Positions 44,380-53,104 of a stretch of DNA of 64,000 bases are shown one piece after another. This DNA comes from CTSoil-075 sp042610375 (GTDB lineage: Bacteria; Bacillota; Negativicutes; DSM-13327). Where the stretch lies: positions 380,133-444,132 of the forward strand of contig NZ_JBGJZL010000003.1 in the NCBI RefSeq assembly GCF_042610375.1, written 5' to 3'. The translations under genes and the position numbers were made by a program. The notes under the pieces are model-generated. The model was not told the origin of the DNA. It did not search any database and saw nothing but the letters and a program-made list of their open reading frames with translations. How positions within the stretch are numbered: position 1 is the stretch's first letter; the number at the start of each line of letters is the position of its first letter.

Positions 44380-45378
44380 ATGATTATTTCGTGGAATACT
44401 ACGCAGGAATGTAATATTAATTGCATTCATTGTTATCGTGATGCAGGGACTAAACAAAATAATGAATTAAGTACAGCAGAAGGCAAAAAATTGCTTGATG
44501 AAATGGGACGTGCTGGTTTTAAAATTATTATTCTAAGTGGTGGCGAACCACTGATGCGGAAAGATATTTATGAACTTATTGCCTATGCAAAAAGTATTGG
44601 TTTAAGACCCGTACTTGGTACAAATGGTATTTTAATTACTGAAGAAGTGGCGGTAAAGCTAAAAGCTGCAGGCCTTGGTGCAGCAGGGATTAGTCTTGAC
44701 AGTGTTGATAAAAAAGTTCATGATAAATTTAGACAATCAGAAGGAGCTTGGGATAAGACTATTGCTGCTATGGCTGCTTGCCGAAAAGCAGGACTTCCTT
44801 TCCAAGTTCATACGACCATAACAAATTGGAATGAAAAAGAAGTTACACAAATTACTGATTTAGCAGTGGAAAAAGGCGCTATGGCTCATCACATTTTCTT
44901 CTTGGTACCAACAGGCAGAGGAAAAGATATTGAAGATACTACCTTAAAAACTGAAGAATATGAGGCTGTGCTTACCCGTATTTTAGAAAAGCAAAAAGAA
45001 GTATCCATTGAACTTAAGCCGACTTGTGCTCCTCAATTTATGCGAATCGCCAAAGAACGCAATATCCCTATGCGCTTTACTCGAGGTTGTTTAGCAGGTA
45101 CTGGCTATTGCGTAATTTTACCAAATGGTAATGTACAAGCATGTCCATATTTACCTATCAAAATAGGTAATGTACGTGAGACTGATTTTGATATCATTTG
45201 GCGTGACAGTGAGATGTTTAATAAACTCCGTCATGAACCGTTAAAAGGTGGTTGTGGTACCTGTGGATATGATGGCATTTGTGGTGGCTGTCGTGCCCGT
45301 GCTTATTACTATTATGATGGTGACTATATGGCAGAGGAACCATGGTGTGACCGTGGAGTAAGAGAAATAAAAAAATAA
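44380..45378 (+). CDS. Radical SAM/SPASM protein, NirJ2/AhbD-like
   Basis: 332 residues. It has the radical SAM cluster CNINCIHCYRDAG near the N-terminus, SGGEPLMRKDIYELI, and a C-terminal SPASM domain binding extra clusters (GCLAGTGYCVILPNGNVQAC, then CGTCGYDGICGGCRARAYYY). The family closest in pattern includes NirJ2/AhbD proteins of alternative heme or heme d1 synthesis. That assignment is from motif style only; a peptide-modifying role is also possible. It is 63 bases before hyaA, in the same direction. Confidence 0.75.
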   Translation: MIISWNTTQECNINCIHCYRDAGTKQNNELSTAEGKKLLDEMGRAGFKIIILSGGEPLMRKDIYELIAYAKSIGLRPVLGTNGILITEEVAVKLKAAGLGAAGISLDSVDKKVHDKFRQSEGAWDKTIAAMAACRKAGLPFQVHTTITNWNEKEVTQITDLAVEKGAMAHHIFFLVPTGRGKDIEDTTLKTEEYEAVLTRILEKQKEVSIELKPTCAPQFMRIAKERNIPMRFTRGCLAGTGYCVILPNGNVQACPYLPIKIGNVRETDFDIIWRDSEMFNKLRHEPLKGGCGTCGYDGICGGCRARAYYYYDGDYMAEEPWCDRGVREIKK

Positions 45379-45441
45379 AATCTCTTTGGTGGTAACACTT
45401 GACATAAGCAAGAAGGTTTTAAACGTGGGAGGAGGCCAATT

Positions 45442-46551
45442 ATGCAAAAAAATGATTCCTTGTGGGACTTATTCCAACAAAAGAATTTGAGTAGACGTAA
45501 TTTCCTGAAAACATGTGTAACCATTACTGGTATTTTAGGGTTATCGCCAATGATGATTCCTGAAGTGGTATCGGCTGCTGAAAAGAAAACGTTAGTGCCA
45601 TTAATTTGGTTACATGGTCATGAGTGTACAGGGTGTGATGAGGCTTTCATTCGTTCCCAGACCCCGCTTGCATCAGATGTAATTTTAAATATGATTTCTT
45701 TGGAATACATGGATGTATTAGCGGCTGCTGCCGGTGAACCTTTAGAGCATCACTTACAAGAAACGATGAAAAAATATAACGGCAAGTATATTTTGGCAGT
45801 GGAAGGTGCCGTTCCTCTTCATGACGATGGGACCTCCTGTATGGTTGGTGGTAAACCTTTTGTGCAGAACTTGAAGGAAGTGGCAAAAGGTGCTGCTGCT
45901 ATCATTGAAGTCGGTTCTTGTGCAGCTTGGGGAGGAATTCAAGCTGCTAAACCGAATCCCACTAAATCTGTCTCTGTTAGTGATGTCGTGAGTGGAAAGA
46001 CAATTATTAAAGTTCCTGGGTGCCCACCGATCCCTGAAGTTATTACGGGTGTGATTATGCATTACACTCTATTTGGCCAACTTCCGCCTCTTGATAGTAA
46101 AGGTCGTCCAAAACAATTTTTTGGCAATCGAATTCATGATACTTGTTATCGTAGACCGTTTTTTGATTCGGGAATGTTCGTAGAAAAATTTGATGATGCT
46201 GGCAGTAAAGCTGGTTGGTGTTTATATAAAGTTGGTTGTCGTGGTCCTGAAGCTTATAATTCTTGTGGTAATATGCGTTGGTGGAATGGACTTTCCTACC
46301 CTATTCAATCGGGAGCTCCTTGCGTAGGGTGTGCTTCGAATAATTTCTGGGATAATGATCCTTTTTATGAACGTATGCCGAATATTCCTGTGGCAAATGT
46401 CATTGCAAATGCTGATAAAGTCGGTATTGTTACAGCAGGTGCATTAACTGCAGGCGTACTGATCCATGGAGCTCTTTCTGCTGTTCAGCATTCAAGACTT
46501 CATGGGGATAAACCAGATGGAGATAAATCAGAGACAGAAAAAAAAGAATAG
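45442..46551 (+). CDS. hyaA: [NiFe] hydrogenase small subunit (Tat-exported)
   Basis: Electron-transfer subunit of a group 1 uptake hydrogenase. The Tat signal is LSRRNFLKTCVTITGILG. The mature part has the proximal cluster motif WLHGHECTGCDEAFI, EVGSCAAWGG and PGCPPIPEV, the His/Cys distal cluster RIHDTCYRRPFF, and the medial GAPCVGCASNNFWDNDPFYE. A C-terminal hydrophobic helix (VGIVTAGALTAGVLIHGAL) anchors it in the membrane. It is 369 residues. HyaB would be carried out with it by the Tat pathway. Confidence 0.96.
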   Translation: MQKNDSLWDLFQQKNLSRRNFLKTCVTITGILGLSPMMIPEVVSAAEKKTLVPLIWLHGHECTGCDEAFIRSQTPLASDVILNMISLEYMDVLAAAAGEPLEHHLQETMKKYNGKYILAVEGAVPLHDDGTSCMVGGKPFVQNLKEVAKGAAAIIEVGSCAAWGGIQAAKPNPTKSVSVSDVVSGKTIIKVPGCPPIPEVITGVIMHYTLFGQLPPLDSKGRPKQFFGNRIHDTCYRRPFFDSGMFVEKFDDAGSKAGWCLYKVGCRGPEAYNSCGNMRWWNGLSYPIQSGAPCVGCASNNFWDNDPFYERMPNIPVANVIANADKVGIVTAGALTAGVLIHGALSAVQHSRLHGDKPDGDKSETEKKE

Positions 46552-46572
46552 ACTAGGTAAGGGGGACATCTG

Positions 46573-48471
46573 ATGAAACGTGTTGTTGTTGATCCTGTGA
46601 ACCGTATTGAAGGACATTTACGATTAGAAGTTGTTGTCGATGAAGCCACTGGCAAAGTGCAAGATGCATTATCGAGTGGGACAGCTTGGCGTGGTATAGA
46701 ACTTATTTTAAAAGGTCGGGATCCGCGAGATGCGTGGGTTTTTGCTCAACGTATTTGTGGTGTATGTACAACTGTTCATGCCTTAGGCTGTTTGCGCGCC
46801 GTAGAAGATGCTCTTGGAATTGAAATACCTAAAAACGCCAACTATATTCGCAATATCATTGCTGCCACGCAAATGGTTCACGATCATATTGTGCATTTTT
46901 ATCATTTACATGCATTAGATTGGATTAGCCCAGTAGCGGCTCTAAAAGCTGATCCTGCAGCAACGGCTGCTCTACAAAATACAGTACTGGAAAAATACAA
47001 TATGGATTTAAAAGGTCCTGTTGAATTTGATTCTGACGCATACCCAAAAGAATATCCTAAAGCGACAACAGCTTATTATAAAGCCATACAAGAAAAAATT
47101 AAAAAAATCGTGGATAGTGGACAGCTTGGGATTTTTTCTGCTCAATGGTGGGATCATCCTGATTATAATCTGCTTCCGCCTGAAGTTCATTTGATGGCCG
47201 TTTCTCACTATTTGAATATGCTTGATAAACAACGTGAAATTGTTGTCTCTCATGTTGTATTTGGTGGTAAGAATCCTCATCCGCATTATGTAGTCGGTGG
47301 TATGCCTTGCTCTATTTCCATGAATGATATGAATGCGCCGATTAATAGTGAGCGATTAGCCGCTGTTGATGCATCGATCAATCTAGCCATTACCCTCGCC
47401 AGTTCTTTCTATGTACCTGATGTATTAGCAATCGGTGAACTTTATGTCAAGCAAGGTTACGTTGATGGCGGTGGCCTCGCAAAAGAGAGAGTACTTGGTT
47501 TTGGTGATTATCCTGAAGATAAATATACAGGAACTTCTAATGGAGATTTCCATAAAAATTTATTGCTACGTTCTGATGGAATTGTCGAGAACTTTGCTCA
47601 AGGCGTTGATAAAGCCGTATATCATACTTTTGTAGCCAACGATCTTACTGATCCTGAAGTTTTTACTGAAGGTGTTGAACATTCTTGGTATAATTATCCT
47701 GAAAAAGATAAGGATTTACATCCTTGGAATGGTGTGACCAAGCCTGAATTTACTGGGCCGAAAGAGGGAACCAAGACTGATTGGAAATTCCTTGATGAAA
47801 ATGGTAAATATTCTTGGATTAAAACTCCGAAATGGCGTGGGAAAATGGCTGAAGTTGGTCCATTGTCTCGGTACATTATTGTATATACTAAAGTGAAGCA
47901 AGGACTCATAAAAGAGCCAACTTGGGTTGAAAAAATGATGGTTGATCAGATTGATGCTGTTTCTAAGCTGCTCAATTTGTCGCCAGAAAAATGGATGTTA
48001 TCGACTGTTGGTCGTACGGCAGTGCGCGGGTTGGAAGCTCAGGTTATGGCCTATATCGCTAAATATTATTTTGATAAACTCGTCAATAATATTAAAAGTG
48101 GTGATACTGCAGTTGCTAATATGGAAAAGTGGGAACAAACTACTTGGCCTAAAGAAGCGAAAGGTGTAGGTCTTCATGAAGCACCACGTGGTGGGCTGAG
48201 CCATTGGGTTGTAATTAAAGATGGTAAAATTGAAAACTACCAGGCTGTTGTGCCATCTACTTGGAATGCCTGCCCTCGCGATAGCAAATCAGGTTATGGT
48301 CCTTATGAAGCAAGCATGATGGATACTAAGGTCAAAATTGCTGATAAACCTCTAGAAATTTTAAAAGTCATTCATTCCTTTGATCCTTGTTTGGCTTGTG
48401 CTACTCATTTATATGATGCCTCAGGTCGCCAGCTGGCGGTCGTACACAGTGATCCGTATTTGAATGTTTAG
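46573..48471 (+). CDS. hyaB: [NiFe] hydrogenase large subunit
   Basis: 632-residue catalytic subunit oxidising H2. The nickel site is formed by FAQRICGVCTTVHALG near the N-terminus and DPCLACATHLYDA near the C-terminus. The 20-residue tail after the final histidine (LYDASGRQLAVVHSDPYLNV) should be cut off by HyaD after nickel insertion. Typical VDPVNRIEGHLRLEV is at the start. It has a ribosome-binding site and lies 21 bases after hyaA. hypA-F are not in the window, so cofactor assembly genes are elsewhere. Confidence 0.97.
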   Translation: MKRVVVDPVNRIEGHLRLEVVVDEATGKVQDALSSGTAWRGIELILKGRDPRDAWVFAQRICGVCTTVHALGCLRAVEDALGIEIPKNANYIRNIIAATQMVHDHIVHFYHLHALDWISPVAALKADPAATAALQNTVLEKYNMDLKGPVEFDSDAYPKEYPKATTAYYKAIQEKIKKIVDSGQLGIFSAQWWDHPDYNLLPPEVHLMAVSHYLNMLDKQREIVVSHVVFGGKNPHPHYVVGGMPCSISMNDMNAPINSERLAAVDASINLAITLASSFYVPDVLAIGELYVKQGYVDGGGLAKERVLGFGDYPEDKYTGTSNGDFHKNLLLRSDGIVENFAQGVDKAVYHTFVANDLTDPEVFTEGVEHSWYNYPEKDKDLHPWNGVTKPEFTGPKEGTKTDWKFLDENGKYSWIKTPKWRGKMAEVGPLSRYIIVYTKVKQGLIKEPTWVEKMMVDQIDAVSKLLNLSPEKWMLSTVGRTAVRGLEAQVMAYIAKYYFDKLVNNIKSGDTAVANMEKWEQTTWPKEAKGVGLHEAPRGGLSHWVVIKDGKIENYQAVVPSTWNACPRDSKSGYGPYEASMMDTKVKIADKPLEILKVIHSFDPCLACATHLYDASGRQLAVVHSDPYLNV

Positions 48472-48503
48472 CGAATCGTAAGCTAGGTAAAGGGGGAGAT
48501 GAA

Positions 48504-49202
48504 ATGAAAGTTCGTTCAGTTACTGTTTATTATGTCTTTACCATCTGGACGAGAATTTTCCATTGGTTGATGGCAGGTACAATTGGTGTATTATTTGTGA
48601 CCGGTATCTATATTGGTAATCCCTTTTTTATTGGTACACAAGGTGTTGAACCTACTTTTGCAATAAGCAATTGGGCATCGATGTCAACTATTCGTTTAAT
48701 CCATTTTGGATCTGCCTATATACTCATGGCGTCTTTTATTTTTCGGATCTATGGTTTTATCATCCATAAAGGCGATCGGATGCTGCCGAAACCTTGGACC
48801 AAATTATTTTGGACAGGTATGCTTGACATGGGTTTACATTATGGGTTTATGCGTTCTGCCCATCGCCCTTATTTGAGAAATTCAATGGCGCGTGCTGGTT
48901 ATGGCGGAGTATATGGTATGATCTTTTTAGAAGCCTTTACGGGATTTGCCATGTATGGACAGGTGAATCCAAATAGTGGGCTGGCTAAAATATTTGGCTT
49001 TGCTAATCATTTATTTGTTGATGAATATATCGTTCACATGATTCATCATTATGTAGCATGGATGATTATATTATTTGTGATTATTCATGTATATATGGCG
49101 ACAAGAGCTGATATGAGTGAAAAATATGGTGAAATTTCTGCCATGTTTTCAGGAGTTAAATTTTATGACCGCGAACCTGATGATATAGAGGATCTTAAAT
49201 AA
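48504..49202 (+). CDS. hyaC: Ni/Fe-hydrogenase b-type cytochrome subunit
   Basis: 232-residue membrane cytochrome b that passes electrons from HyaAB to quinone. It has four hydrophobic segments: IFHWLMAGTIGVLFVTGIYI, LIHFGSAYILMASFIFRIYG, MIFLEAFTGFAMYG and HHYVAWMIILFVIIHVYMA. Histidines in or near them (FHW, IHF, IHHYVAW, IHVY) could bind heme b. GGGGGAG precedes ATG 48504. The stop overlaps the next start. Confidence 0.95.
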   Translation: MKVRSVTVYYVFTIWTRIFHWLMAGTIGVLFVTGIYIGNPFFIGTQGVEPTFAISNWASMSTIRLIHFGSAYILMASFIFRIYGFIIHKGDRMLPKPWTKLFWTGMLDMGLHYGFMRSAHRPYLRNSMARAGYGGVYGMIFLEAFTGFAMYGQVNPNSGLAKIFGFANHLFVDEYIVHMIHHYVAWMIILFVIIHVYMATRADMSEKYGEISAMFSGVKFYDREPDDIEDLK

Positions 49203-49681
49203 TGGAAAAAATTACTGTATTGGGTGTAGGTAATATTTTGATGCAGGATGAGGGATTTGGTGTGAGAGTTGTGGAACAACTTCTCCACCAATATCACTTC
49301 CCAGAACATGTCCAAGTGCTAGATGGTGGTACACTTGGCATGGAATTATTGCGATTTTTACTTGGAACTGACAAATTGATTTTAGTAGATGCTGTGTCAG
49401 GAGGATTACCTCCAGGGTCTCTTTACCGCTTTAGTCATGATGAAGTGAAAGCTTATTTTAAAGAAAAAGTCTCTATGCATGAACTTGGGATTCAGGATGT
49501 ATTAGGGGTTATGGAAGTATTAGAGAAACCTGCTAAAGAAATCAGAATACTTGGTGTAGAACCTTTAACTATTGATATTGGCCTAACTATGACACCGATT
49601 GTCGCTGAAGCTGTGGAACCTGTAATCCAGCAGTTAATCACAATACTTCAAGAATGGCAAGTAGAGGTAGTAGAAAAATGA
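49202..49681 (+). CDS. hyaD: Hydrogenase maturation protease
   Basis: Endopeptidase that removes the C-terminal tail of HyaB. The nickel-binding motifs are VLGVGNILMQDEGFGVRVVE (E-G), LDGGTLGMELL (D-G-G) and MHELGIQDVLGV (H). It is 159 residues, the usual length. ATG 49202 overlaps the stop of hyaC, and its own stop overlaps the next gene, so the operon is tightly coupled. Confidence 0.95.
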   Translation: MEKITVLGVGNILMQDEGFGVRVVEQLLHQYHFPEHVQVLDGGTLGMELLRFLLGTDKLILVDAVSGGLPPGSLYRFSHDEVKAYFKEKVSMHELGIQDVLGVMEVLEKPAKEIRILGVEPLTIDIGLTMTPIVAEAVEPVIQQLITILQEWQVEVVEK

Positions 49682-50067
49682 TAAGTGAAGAAATCCAATT
49701 ATCACCGAGTGCGCAGGCTGTATTATTCGAAATCAATGAAAGGTTACAACTTTTCATCGATAGTGGCCAGACATGGAGTATTTTTACGAATAAAATGTCT
49801 TTGACCCCTGAAGATCGTCAAGGTATTCGCGATTTTCTAGGACGAGGCAGCGTAACGATTCATTTAACAGATAGTGCTGAGCCAGCTGAATGGATGGAAA
49901 GCGGTACGCCAGGAGTTTGGTATGGTGTTTTTTATGATCAGACTCAAAATCCAATTCTTGAAACCATTGAAATTGGAAGTTTTCCTCAAGTTCCAGGGGC
50001 ACAAATTGAAGATGTTGAAATAGGTATAGAAATACTTAAAAAACGTTTGATGAATAATAAAGAATGA
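49678..50067 (+). CDS. Stand-alone HupH/HyaF C-terminal-domain protein
   Basis: 129 residues. The stretch DFLGRGSVTIHLTDSAEPAE, then SGTPGVWYGVFYD and ILETIEIGSFPQVPGAQIED, resembles the conserved C-terminal region of the hydrogenase accessory proteins HupH/HyaF. Here the N-terminal domain of those proteins is missing. It starts at ATG 49678, overlapping the hyaD stop (ATGA). A role in hydrogenase small-subunit maturation is inferred from position and similarity. Confidence 0.75.
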   Translation: MISEEIQLSPSAQAVLFEINERLQLFIDSGQTWSIFTNKMSLTPEDRQGIRDFLGRGSVTIHLTDSAEPAEWMESGTPGVWYGVFYDQTQNPILETIEIGSFPQVPGAQIEDVEIGIEILKKRLMNNKE

Positions 50068-50108
50068 TTTTTTGCATACTAGTGTTGAACTAAAGGAGGT
50101 ATGCAAAA

Positions 50109-50264
50109 ATGTTGTCAGGCGTAAAATGTACTGTTTCAAATTGCAAGTTCTGGAAAAGCGGAGAACACTGTGATGCCTCAGAAATTGAAGTAAATGTAGA
50201 TGGCGGTGGGAAAGCCGCTCGTCAAAGTGAGCAAACTAACTGTAGGACTTTTTATCAAAAATAA
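50109..50264 (+). CDS. Small cysteine-rich DUF1540 protein
   Basis: 51 residues. The sequence MLSGVKCTVSNCKFWKSGEH, then CDASEIEV and NCRTFYQK, gives the four-cysteine pattern of DUF1540, probably a small metal-binding fold of unknown role. It starts at ATG 50109; AAAGGAGG lies at 50093-50100, and an earlier ATG (50101) runs into a stop after seven codons. It is the last gene before a long hairpin. Confidence 0.85.
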   Translation: MLSGVKCTVSNCKFWKSGEHCDASEIEVNVDGGGKAARQSEQTNCRTFYQK

Positions 50265-50322
50265 CATAGCGTACTAAGTATAAAACCCGGTGTAAACCGG
50301 GTTTTATACTTAGTACGCTATG
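50265..50322. terminator. Very long perfect hairpin after the hydrogenase operon
   Basis: 26-bp perfect inverted repeat (50265-50290 with 50297-50322), loop TGTAAA. The core AAAACCCGG...CCGGGTTTT works as a terminator; the outer 17 bp extend it symmetrically. It starts at the first base after the DUF1540 stop. Confidence 0.8.
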
Positions 50323-50435
50323 GATGGGAATAAAAACCTTAAAAAACTTGATTAAAATGATGATTGATAAAGGATATTGTATTATGAATAACGAAATATG
50401 TAATATTAAAATTATAGCTTGAGAGGATGATCATT

Positions 50436-50951
50436 TTGGTACGTGGAGTTAGAGGCGCGACATCAGTAGAGAATAATCAACCAGCAGAAATATTAGAACG
50501 TGTAGAAGAACTTTTAGTGACGATGGTAGAAGCAAATAAAATAAACATTGAAGATATAGCAACAGTAACATTTAGTTCGACTGCCGACCTGAATTCGGCA
50601 TTTCCTGCAATTGCCGCTCGAAACTTAGGTTGGATTGAGGTGNAAATATTAGAACGTGTAGAAGAACTTTTAGTGACGATGGTAGAAGCAAATAAAATAA
50701 ACATTGAAGATATAGCAACAGTAACATTTAGTTCGACTGCCGACCTGAATTCGGCATTTCCTGCAATTGCCGCTCGAAACTTAGGTTGGATTGAGGTGCC
50801 ACTCTTTGGTACCCAGGAAATTGACTGTCCTACGGCATTGCCGCGTTGTATTCGTGTACTTATATTATTAAATACAGATTTACCGCAAAGTGCCATTAAG
50901 CATATTTATTTAAGGGAAGCAGTTGTGCTGCGTCCTGATGTAAAAAAATAG
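50436..50951 (+). CDS. aroH: Chorismate mutase (AroH type), inflated by an assembly duplication
   Basis: AroH-class chorismate mutase (chorismate to prephenate). The start is (L)VRGVRGATSVENNQ from TTG 50436 behind AGAGG; ATG 50427 would abut that site. Conserved ITVxF-like ATVTFSSTADLNSAFPA, GWIEVPLFGTQE and CIRVLI are seen. The frame contains 156 bases (50488-50643) repeated at 50644-50798, with an N at 50643. Removing one copy gives about 119 residues, the normal AroH size. The repeat is in frame, so the gene looks intact but too long. Confidence 0.9.
   Translation: MVRGVRGATSVENNQPAEILERVEELLVTMVEANKINIEDIATVTFSSTADLNSAFPAIAARNLGWIEVXILERVEELLVTMVEANKINIEDIATVTFSSTADLNSAFPAIAARNLGWIEVPLFGTQEIDCPTALPRCIRVLILLNTDLPQSAIKHIYLREAVVLRPDVKK
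50488..50798. repeat. 156-base exact tandem duplication joined by N (assembly artefact)
   Basis: Bases 50488-50642 are identical to 50644-50798, separated by one N. This looks like two contig ends with an unmerged overlap joined by a one-base gap. Confidence 0.92.
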
Positions 50952-50976
50952 TTTTACTGTCTATGAGGAGAAAATC

Positions 50977-51915
50977 ATGCAATTAGTATCAATCGTCGTA
51001 CCTGTTTTTAATGAAGAAGATAATATTGAAGTATTTTATCAAGAAGTTTGTAAACATATGGATCCCCTAGATTATCACTTTGAACTGCTGTTTGTTGATG
51101 ATGGTTCAAGTGATGCTACCCCTTTGCTCTTAGAACGTCTAGCCCAGCAAGACGGACGAGTGCGCGGACTTATTATGGCGCGTAATTATGGACATCAATT
51201 AGCACTAACGTGTGGCCTTGATCATGCCAATGGTGATGCTGTCATTACCATGGATGGGGATATGCAACATCCACCTGAAATGTTACCTTTACTACTTAAA
51301 AAATGGAAAGAAGGTTTCGAAGTTGTACAAACGATCAGAGTGAGTACAGCGGGAGTTTCTTGGTTTAAAAACTTTACTTCTGGGATATTCTATAAATTAA
51401 TCAACTGGATGTCTAAAGTACGTATTCAAGAAGGAGGTTCTGATTTTCGCTTATTGGATAAAGCTGTTGTCGAAAGTTTTCGACGTTTTAAGGAACGAGC
51501 ACGGTTTATACGCGGTATGATTGGTGCAATTGGTTATCGCCAAGTATTAGTGGAATTCACAGCTCCTAAACGTTATGCAGGAACTTCGAAATTCTCCCTA
51601 AAAAAAATGATCCATTTTGCACTTGATGGTATTACAGCATATTCCCAATTGCCCTTACGTTTTGCTTTTTATATTGGCTTATTATTTGCGTTTATTAGCT
51701 TTATTCTGACCATGCATGTTGTTTATATTAAAATGTTTACGCCAGAAGCAGTGCCAGGTTGGGCGACTATTTCAGCGAGTATTTTACTGTTAGGCGGAGT
51801 ACAGTTACTTGGGCTGGGGATTATTGGTGAATATGTCGGTCGGATTTTTGAAGAGGTAAAACAACGTCCTTTATATCTATTACGGGTCGAATTCAAAAAA
51901 GATCAAAAAGATTAA
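50977..51915 (+). CDS. Family 2 glycosyltransferase (dolichol-phosphate-mannose-synthase / GtrB-like)
   Basis: 312 residues. The GT-A domain has VSIVVPVFNEEDNIEVFYQE, FVDDGSSDATPLLLERLA, and MDGDMQHPPEMLP (D-x-D metal site). Two C-terminal membrane helices (LPLRFAFYIGLLFAFISFIL and ISASILLLGGVQLLGLGII) place it among enzymes making polyprenyl-phosphate sugars for cell-envelope modification. GAGGAG precedes the ATG. It lies 26 bases after aroH. Confidence 0.9.
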   Translation: MQLVSIVVPVFNEEDNIEVFYQEVCKHMDPLDYHFELLFVDDGSSDATPLLLERLAQQDGRVRGLIMARNYGHQLALTCGLDHANGDAVITMDGDMQHPPEMLPLLLKKWKEGFEVVQTIRVSTAGVSWFKNFTSGIFYKLINWMSKVRIQEGGSDFRLLDKAVVESFRRFKERARFIRGMIGAIGYRQVLVEFTAPKRYAGTSKFSLKKMIHFALDGITAYSQLPLRFAFYIGLLFAFISFILTMHVVYIKMFTPEAVPGWATISASILLLGGVQLLGLGIIGEYVGRIFEEVKQRPLYLLRVEFKKDQKD

Positions 51916-51984
51916 AAAGTAGTATTTGAAAAAAAAAGAAATATTTAAGCAGGAATTTTTAGAAGTAAAGCGAAAGAAAGATAA

Positions 51985-52135
51985 GTAAGCGCATTTTTTA
52001 TAAAACCTAATCCACGCGCAGGACCGGGGGAACCAAAGTTTTGGGGTGAAACTTTTAGAGAATTTAATAAGTTGCCTAAAAGTAGGGTATCTCAACCCTA
52101 ACCCGTCAGCTAACCTCGGAGGTTATTGAGAGGGG
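51985..52135 (+). ncRNA. Cyclic-di-AMP riboswitch (ydaO-yuaA class)
   Basis: The leader has the class hallmarks in order: CGCAGGACCGGGGGAACCAA, TTGGGGTGAA, AAGTAGGGT...ACCCTAA and CCGTCAGCTAACCTCGGAGG. It is directly upstream of an NlpC/P60 cell-wall hydrolase, a standard regulon member. Binding of c-di-AMP normally turns such genes off. Confidence 0.92.
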
Positions 52136-52142
52136 TTATCGT

Positions 52143-52811
52143 GTGAGGAAGTTTTTTCGAGTTGTAGTATTCTCCTTATTTCTCGCCAGTGCAGGTACAT
52201 TAACCTGCGCAGAAGCCGCTTTTCATCAAGGTGATCAGGGACAAGATATCGCAAGTATTCAAGCGCAGCTTAATGCACTTGGGTATAATGTTGGTAGTGT
52301 TGATGGTGATTTTGGCGAAGCGACAGCAATTGCAGTTGGAAAATTCCAAAGAGATCGAGGTCTTGAAAACGATGGTGTGATTGGTACTGATACTTATCGG
52401 GCGATTATGGGTAGAGAAATACCTGTAAGTCGTGATGGCTCAAGTAGCTTAGTACGAAGAGTTGTACAATCTTCATTACGTTATCAAGGTGTACCCTATG
52501 TGTTTGGTGGCGGATCACCAAGTGGGTTTGATTGTTCTGGTTTTACCCGTTATGTATTTGCCCAGGCTGGAATTTATTTACCAAGAAGTGCTGATGAACA
52601 GTATGAAGTTGGACAATATGTGTCTTATAGTCGCTTGCAGCCTGGAGATCTAGTGTATTTCACTACATATGAGGCCGGAGCTTCCCATGTTGGTATTTAC
52701 CTAGGAAATGGTCAATTTATTAGTGCTACTTCCAGTCGTGGTATCGCAATTGCGCGTATGGATAGTGGATACTGGGGAGACCGTTATTTAGGGGCACGTC
52801 GGGTTCTATAA
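52143..52811 (+). CDS. Secreted NlpC/P60 peptidoglycan hydrolase with peptidoglycan-binding domain
   Basis: 222 residues. The signal peptide is MRKFFRVVVFSLFLASAGTL, cleaved near A-E-A-A. A PG_binding_1 domain follows (DIASIQAQLNALGYNVGSVD). The C-terminal NlpC/P60 domain holds the catalytic Cys in FDCSGFTRYVFAQAG and His in ASHVGIYLGNGQFI. It cleaves peptide stems of peptidoglycan. GTG 52143 starts it. c-di-AMP controls it through the riboswitch. Confidence 0.94.
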   Translation: MRKFFRVVVFSLFLASAGTLTCAEAAFHQGDQGQDIASIQAQLNALGYNVGSVDGDFGEATAIAVGKFQRDRGLENDGVIGTDTYRAIMGREIPVSRDGSSSLVRRVVQSSLRYQGVPYVFGGGSPSGFDCSGFTRYVFAQAGIYLPRSADEQYEVGQYVSYSRLQPGDLVYFTTYEAGASHVGIYLGNGQFISATSSRGIAIARMDSGYWGDRYLGARRVL

Positions 52812-52823
52812 TGTTGTTTTAAC

Positions 52824-52853
52824 GGAGGCAAGCTACGCCTCCCTACTTTTTTT
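52824..52853 (+). terminator. Terminator after the NlpC/P60 gene
   Basis: GGAGGC...GCCTCC (52824-52842), then CTAC and seven T. Confidence 0.85.
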
Positions 52854-52910
52854 CAGAATCAGAAACTATCATATTTTTTGATTTCACGCAAGAAAAACTA
52901 AGTTTTTCTT
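52854..52910 (+). repeat. Dispersed hairpin repeat, copy C
   Basis: AGAATCAGAAA, a loop, TTTTTTGATTTCACGCAAG and AAAAACTAAG, ending in TTTTTCTT. The stem keeps pairing with G-T pairs. It begins directly after the T-run of the NlpC terminator. Confidence 0.75.
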
Positions 52911-52926
52911 AAATTACTGTAAACAG

Positions 52927-52970
52927 CTAGGCTTCACCAGTTCGATGATCAGGTGATAAGCCTAGTTTTT
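52927..52970 (+). terminator. Hairpin in the NlpC-ABC exporter gap
   Basis: CTAGGCTTCACC (52927-52938) pairs with GGTGATAAGCCTAG (52952-52965), followed by TTTTT. No clear gene ends here apart from read-through of repeat C. Confidence 0.55.
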
Positions 52971-53104
52971 ATGATATTATTTTGGATATACTATAGTAGT
53001 ACGTGGGTAAGATCGCGCAAAAAATTAGAACGATGCGGAAAATTATGATTGGATTCCATAAATGAATAGAGGAATACTAGAGTAATGAGTATTGATTATA
53101 AATT

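Noticed and set aside
45442..48471. Bidirectional or hydrogen-evolving hydrogenase
   Set aside because: The Tat signal, C-terminal anchor on the small subunit and cytochrome b partner fit a periplasm-facing uptake enzyme.
50488..50798. A true tandem domain duplication of chorismate mutase
   Set aside because: The copies are identical at DNA level and joined by an N, so an assembly join is far more likely.
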